From contig PUQB01000023.1 in the NCBI GenBank assembly GCA_003024785.1, positions 49,508 through 113,507 on the forward strand: 64,000 bases of DNA, read 5' to 3'. This document shows, piece by piece, positions 60,182 through 64,000 of the stretch. This stretch comes from Selaginella tamariscina. Taxonomy: Eukaryota > Streptophyta > Lycopodiopsida > Selaginellales > Selaginellaceae. Position 1 is the first letter of the stretch. Each line of letters begins with the position of its first letter. The notes under the pieces were generated by a model. The model worked only from the letters and a program-made list of their open reading frames with translations, was not told the origin of the DNA and did not search any database. A program made the translations under genes and the position numbers.

Positions 60182-61161
60182 ATGGAAGATCTCTCTAAAT
60201 CAACAAGGAGGAAGCCTTTTGGTGACATCCAACACCAGAATACAGGTATATGTAGATATGAACTGTATATAGCATCTTAGAACTAACTGTAGGTTATTTT
60301 TCAGGGATCCTGAAGACTCGGGAGAAGACGAGTTTATTAGTACTCTGTGCATCATGAATGAAACGACAGTAGTAAACAAGCTGGATAAAAGCTCCATTGT
60401 TCTCATATGTATATATATTTGAAATTAACGTATTCTAATCTTACAGGTTTACTAGGAATAGCTGCTTCAAGCTAATTCATCCAAATCATCTACGGCTGAG
60501 GGAGTTGCAGGTTTTACTCATCTTTTCAGTTTTCCGCACTTGGACATCAGTTTTCCGGGTTGAACTCAATCCAGGGTATTCAGTTACACCCTCAAGCTCT
60601 GCTCTAATAAACTCCCTGAAAGATTATGTGGCACATCTGAAGTGTGTGTTGTGGGTTCCAGAGTGGTCCAATGCCCATGTTCATCCGAGCTTGTCTATGG
60701 AAGACGAGAGATCGCCTTTCCGAAGAGTAAATTATGTGCCGTTTTGTTGAATGGACAAGTCATGGTTTTCATCTATATTTGTGTGTGTGTGTGTTATAGT
60801 TTAAGTATATAATATTTATACTGATTACAGGTTAGACGAGGATGCAGAAGATGAGACATACAGTGCTTGGAATGGAGCAGGACTCGATAGTGTCATTGTC
60901 CCCACCTGCACAGGAAAAGTTAAAGGAAGCAGAGAGTGAAAATGCAGTAAAAGTGGATTCAGTAAAAGCAGAGAGTAAGAGGGGCTGTTGGCGAGTTTGT
61001 GGTTACAAAGCATGTGAATCTCGCTTGGCGTTTTAAGCCAAAGAAAAGACGAGTAAGTTTCTGTGCGTGTGAGAGAGGGAATGCTTAAAGCTCACTTCAG
61101 TTTATTGTTGTAGGTCACCCGGAAGTATCCCGTTCCAAAGAGGGCGTGCATGCCAGCTTAA
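60182..61161 (+). other. Probable small multi-exon gene, family not recognised
   Basis: Exon-like blocks: 60,182-60,245 (MEDLSKSTRRKPFGDIQHQN before GTATAT); 60,305-60,400 (DPEDSGEDEFISTLCIMNET, VVNKLDKSSIVL); 60,448-60,510 (FTRNSCFKLIHPNHLRLREL); about 60,556-60,645 (ELNPGYSVTPSSSALINSLK, DYVAHLK); 60,832-61,052 (LDEDAEDETYSAWNGAGLDS, then KLKEAESENAVKVDSVKAES in another frame, then FVVTKHVNLAWRFKPKKRR); 61,114-61,161 (VTRKYPVPKRACMPA, stop). The last splice is exactly in phase. The first splice and the 60.9-kb block are not, so the gene is broken or misread. Basic C-terminus, acidic middle: possibly nuclear. Confidence 0.45.
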
Positions 61162-61399
61162 AAATTCAGTTAAATTATGAATATTTGTCTCTCTTTATAT
61201 ATGAAAATGAAATAACGTCACGCAAATTAGTCCTACTCTCTGAAGTGTCCTAATTTAAGAGGTGAATAATCGTCCACACTCACAACACAGGAATCATATT
61301 CACCTCCGAAATTTTTACTGCAGCGTCCGTGTCTTCTTCCACAAATGAGTACTTGGTTTCTTTATCAGCTTCGTTAGCAGACTGAAGCCATGCAGAATA

Positions 61400-62980
61400 G
61401 ACTAGAGACTCATGTGGAGAGTCTGTTCAACACGTAACTCACAAACATCTTCTGCTTCTCCTTCAATGCATCCCCCCGTTTTCCTGCCAGCGAGCACGTC
61501 CACGCTCCTGTCCCTAGCATATCCACATAGTAAAACACGTTGTGGAAGGTGAGAGTCTGTGCAAGATCATTCCTCCTCTCCTTGGTAGGAATCGTTCTCA
61601 ACCAATGCTCTTCGGATGTACTCTCCTCCCAGCACGGTGACAAGAACTTTGGGCCGAGATATTCAGTACCACGCTAGAATACACTTCTGTTGATGATGAA
61701 GCACCCAGCAGCAAAAATCCCAAACGAACCAACGGTTGTTCCTCCTATGTTGCCAGTGCCATCTGATGCATGAGCATTGATTTCATTTAGTGAATGCTGT
61801 AGACATAAGGATAACAATCGCTTCCAAAGATTCCTGACAAGTGAAGATCTCATCCATGAACCGCGTCTTTTGGGGCCAACAATCATTTCCATATCACCTC
61901 CCACGACTGTATCCAGCTTTATCATGTAGTCCGTTCTGACACTGGACAAGCGTCAATGTATACGCCTATCCTATGTAAAGCCCACTCCTGGAGCTCTGGT
62001 GTAGGAGGGGCTTCGAACTCGTCCAAGGCGTGACCGTTATAAGTGGAGAAGTTGAGGTTCAGCTCCAGGTGGTTGCGTTGACTGCCCTTCCCGGCCACAT
62101 ACGTCCTTGAGAATCTTATCTCACGTTTCTTGGAAGCCAGACGTATGCAAAGCCGCGACCTTGGAGATTACAACCTCTACTACTTGAATCCTGCTCACCG
62201 ACTTCTCGTTGTCCGCTGCCTGCTCAAGTCAACCTACAAATTTTACGTAAGCTTTGTTGGCATGGGGCGTGAGGATTCCAGTAAAGCAGTTTGCGCAGAT
62301 CGTAGGTCGGCAGCTTCTCAAGAGCAGCCCAGAGGATCTTGCAGCTTGCTGCAGGGTTGAAAGTTGAGCCTCCACTCAACTTGGATACTATCACAAATCT
62401 GGCCTAATATATCAGCTGCCCGTTGGTGTTCCTCTAGTTTTATTAATTCTTCTTTATTCAAATCTATAAATTCTGTTTGCTGCAAAAACAAATAATAATA
62501 AGAAATAACTTATATATGCACTCCAGCTATATATGTACATACGTTTCTTTATGTGTGCAAGTATATATATAATATATATATATATTATAATATATTAATG
62601 GTACCTTCTCGTCCTGTTCTAAAGAAGTATGCAATTGTTCCGCTCTGATCTCTGTGTGTAATGCCGAATCTTCTGAAGTTTCCACCTGAATAAACAATAG
62701 TACCTTATGTATAAATAATGTACACGATGTATAATGAATGTCATTAGCAAAATATGTTATATTGATTAAAAAGTAATTGTCTAAAACTAAACGTACCTCC
62801 CAAGGAGTTTCGTAAGTCTCTAAGTGCTGAGGAAGCCACTAACCTCTCCTTTTCCGATGCACCCGCCAAAGAGCAGAGAGTGTTTTCCACCCAGAATGAT
62901 ACTGTTAGTACTATGTATATGTACCTACATATGTACATATAACCATGTGTGTACACGCAGACAACACACATTACCTTTCA
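61400..62980 (-). other. Probable multi-exon gene, family not recognised
   Basis: Minus-strand blocks in order: about 62,910-62,798 (VENTLCSLAGASEKERLVAS, SALRDLRNSLGG then a donor); 62,688-62,606 (VETSEDSALHTEIRAEQLHT, SLEQDEK between AG and GT); about 62,483-62,365 (TEFIDLNKEELIKLEEHQRA, ADILGQICDSIQVEWR); 62,360-62,250 in a shifted frame (CKILWAALEKLPTYDLRKLL); 62,150-61,930 (SKKREIRFSRTYVAGKGSQR, LNLNFSTYNGHALDEFEAPP); 61,930-61,400 in two frames (TDYMIKLDTVVGGDMEMIVG, INAHASDGTGNIGGTTVGSF, DLAQTLTFHNVFYYVDMLGT). Several small frame breaks occur. I do not recognise the protein; it may be a host gene or a non-LTR transposon product. Confidence 0.4.
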
Positions 62981-63067
62981 ATGAACTGAAAGGCGATATC
63001 GCGTGAAATAAGAGTGCTCGTTGTACCCACAGCTAATGGCACCATAGGGACACGCCCGCTAGCAGTG

Positions 63068-63115
63068 TCAGTGTGTGTGTGCGTGTGTGTGTGTCGCGAG
63101 AGAGAGAGAGAGTGC
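63068..63115. repeat. (TG)n(GA)n microsatellite
   Basis: About fourteen TG-type units and, after TCGCG, about six GA units, just outside the truncated gypsy integrase. Confidence 0.85.
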
Positions 63116-63184
63116 ATAATAGTGTCAGTCTCGCAATAATAAGCATTGTGTTTGGGTTCTTGAGAAGCAATTCTACTCAAGATC

Positions 63185-64000
63185 CGCTTGACCTGTAGAC
63201 TCCGAAAAGCTCTCGCCAAAACTTGGACATGAATTGTGGACCTCGATCGGAAACAATGCTCTCAGGAAGACCATGATGTCGGAACACCTCGCGGATCACC
63301 AACTCGGCAGTTGTCTGACCTGTAGCTGTCTTGTTGCAGGGTAGGAAATGAGCCTGCTTGGTGAAACGGTCAACCACCACAAGAACTGCATCAAACCCAC
63401 GAGAAGGAGGAAGATCTGTGAGGAAATCCATAGAAATGGATCTCCAAGGAGCAGACGGAACAGGAAGAGGACGAAGAAGACCAGAGGGTGCATGATGAGG
63501 CATCTTCGACCTGCTACAAGTGTCACAACTCCGTACAAACCTCTCCACAAAACCTCGCAACCCAGGCCACCAATAGTTGCGAGTCACCAACTCCACTGTC
63601 TTGGCCACACCAAAATGTCCTGTAGCCGGGGTATCATGACAATCCTGTACCACACGAGTCCTGGAAATACCAACAGGAACGTACAGGAGACCTTCCCGGT
63701 ACAGGAGTCCATCCTGTATGGTGAACAGGTTGTAGTCTGGACGGGAACTGGAGGAAGAGGAACTTGCAACGTCAGGATGAATGTGTGAGAACACATTCTT
63801 TGCCAAGTCGTCTGTAGCCAACTGCGAACGTCCTGTAGGAGTGTTGAATTTGCTGGAGCCTGATGAACCTGCAGTGCCGCAAGCCGGAAACGATCAGGAC
63901 CCAACAACACTTGCCTTTGACAGTCAAATGCAGGATCGCCCGGGCTTGGTGCAAGGTAAGAGCGCCTAGACAATGCGTCCGCCTTGCCATTCCGAAAGCC
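63185..64000 (-). pseudogene. Truncated Ty3/gypsy pol (RNase H end and integrase), continues off the window
   Basis: From the right edge the minus strand reads NGKADALSRRSYLAPSPGDP (RNase H end), then, after one frame change near 63,810, a linker, the HHCC finger (HDTPATGHFGVAKTVELVTR to CDTCSRSKMPHHAPSG) and the first two catalytic Asp regions (SISMDFLTDLPPSRG; ESIVSDRGPQFMSKFWREL). It ends abruptly at about 63,185, before the catalytic Glu, where unrelated DNA begins. Frames are otherwise clean, so it is a fairly recent but broken insertion of a family different from elements A and B. Confidence 0.88.

Overview
The window looks like nuclear DNA of a land plant, most likely a seed-free vascular plant such as a fern or lycophyte. 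The reasons are: spliced genes of plant families (an AT74-type histidine phosphatase, SMG9-like and Fes1/SIL1-like exons), plant Ty3/gypsy elements with tRNA primer sites, TTTAGGG-like telomeric degenerate repeats near the left edge, and several PLS-type pentatricopeptide repeat (PPR) genes of the kind that is abundant where organellar RNA editing is heavy. The lineage is an inference. Nothing here is bacterial. Many reading frames are broken by single-base indels, even inside very young elements, so part of the damage may be sequencing error rather than decay.

Positions 1-48,500 are transposon-rich. A PPR gene with its flanks occurs three times: about 2,150-5,065 (minus), 21,580-25,020 (minus) and 38,900-42,080 (plus). 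Between the copies lie: a decayed gypsy pol (5.95-7.85 kb); a young gypsy element A (8,554-13,372, target duplication AGTAC) nested in an older LTR that also carries a 33-bp minisatellite; family-C gypsy remains (14.3-16.2 and 26.8-30.5 kb); another decayed gypsy (16.2-21.0 kb) containing a tandem array of palindromes; a foldback-like element (25,463-26,634); and a very young gypsy element B (43,639-48,486) with an alanine-tRNA type primer site.

The most unusual feature is a candidate composite DNA transposon at about 30,519-38,325. Its ends are imperfect inverted repeats. On the minus strand it carries a spliced transposase-like gene. Divergently on the plus strand it carries a spliced gene whose product joins a ParB-like segment (DGNHRL motif) to a beta-class amino-methyltransferase (LDLP-type motif, then DIGSGTGS). 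That pairing is familiar from phage and bacterial modification genes, not from plant transposons. The shared intergenic region is a tandem array with short dyads.

Positions 48,500-64,000 are gene space, AT-rich and full of (TG)n and (GA)n tracts. A seven-exon AT74-like gene (53,173-51,382) appears intact; its stop codon overlaps by ATGA the start of a coiled-coil reading frame followed by SMG9-like exons that lack most of the G-domain core. A broken Fes1/SIL1-like fragment, two unrecognised multi-exon genes and a truncated gypsy integrase at the right edge complete the window.
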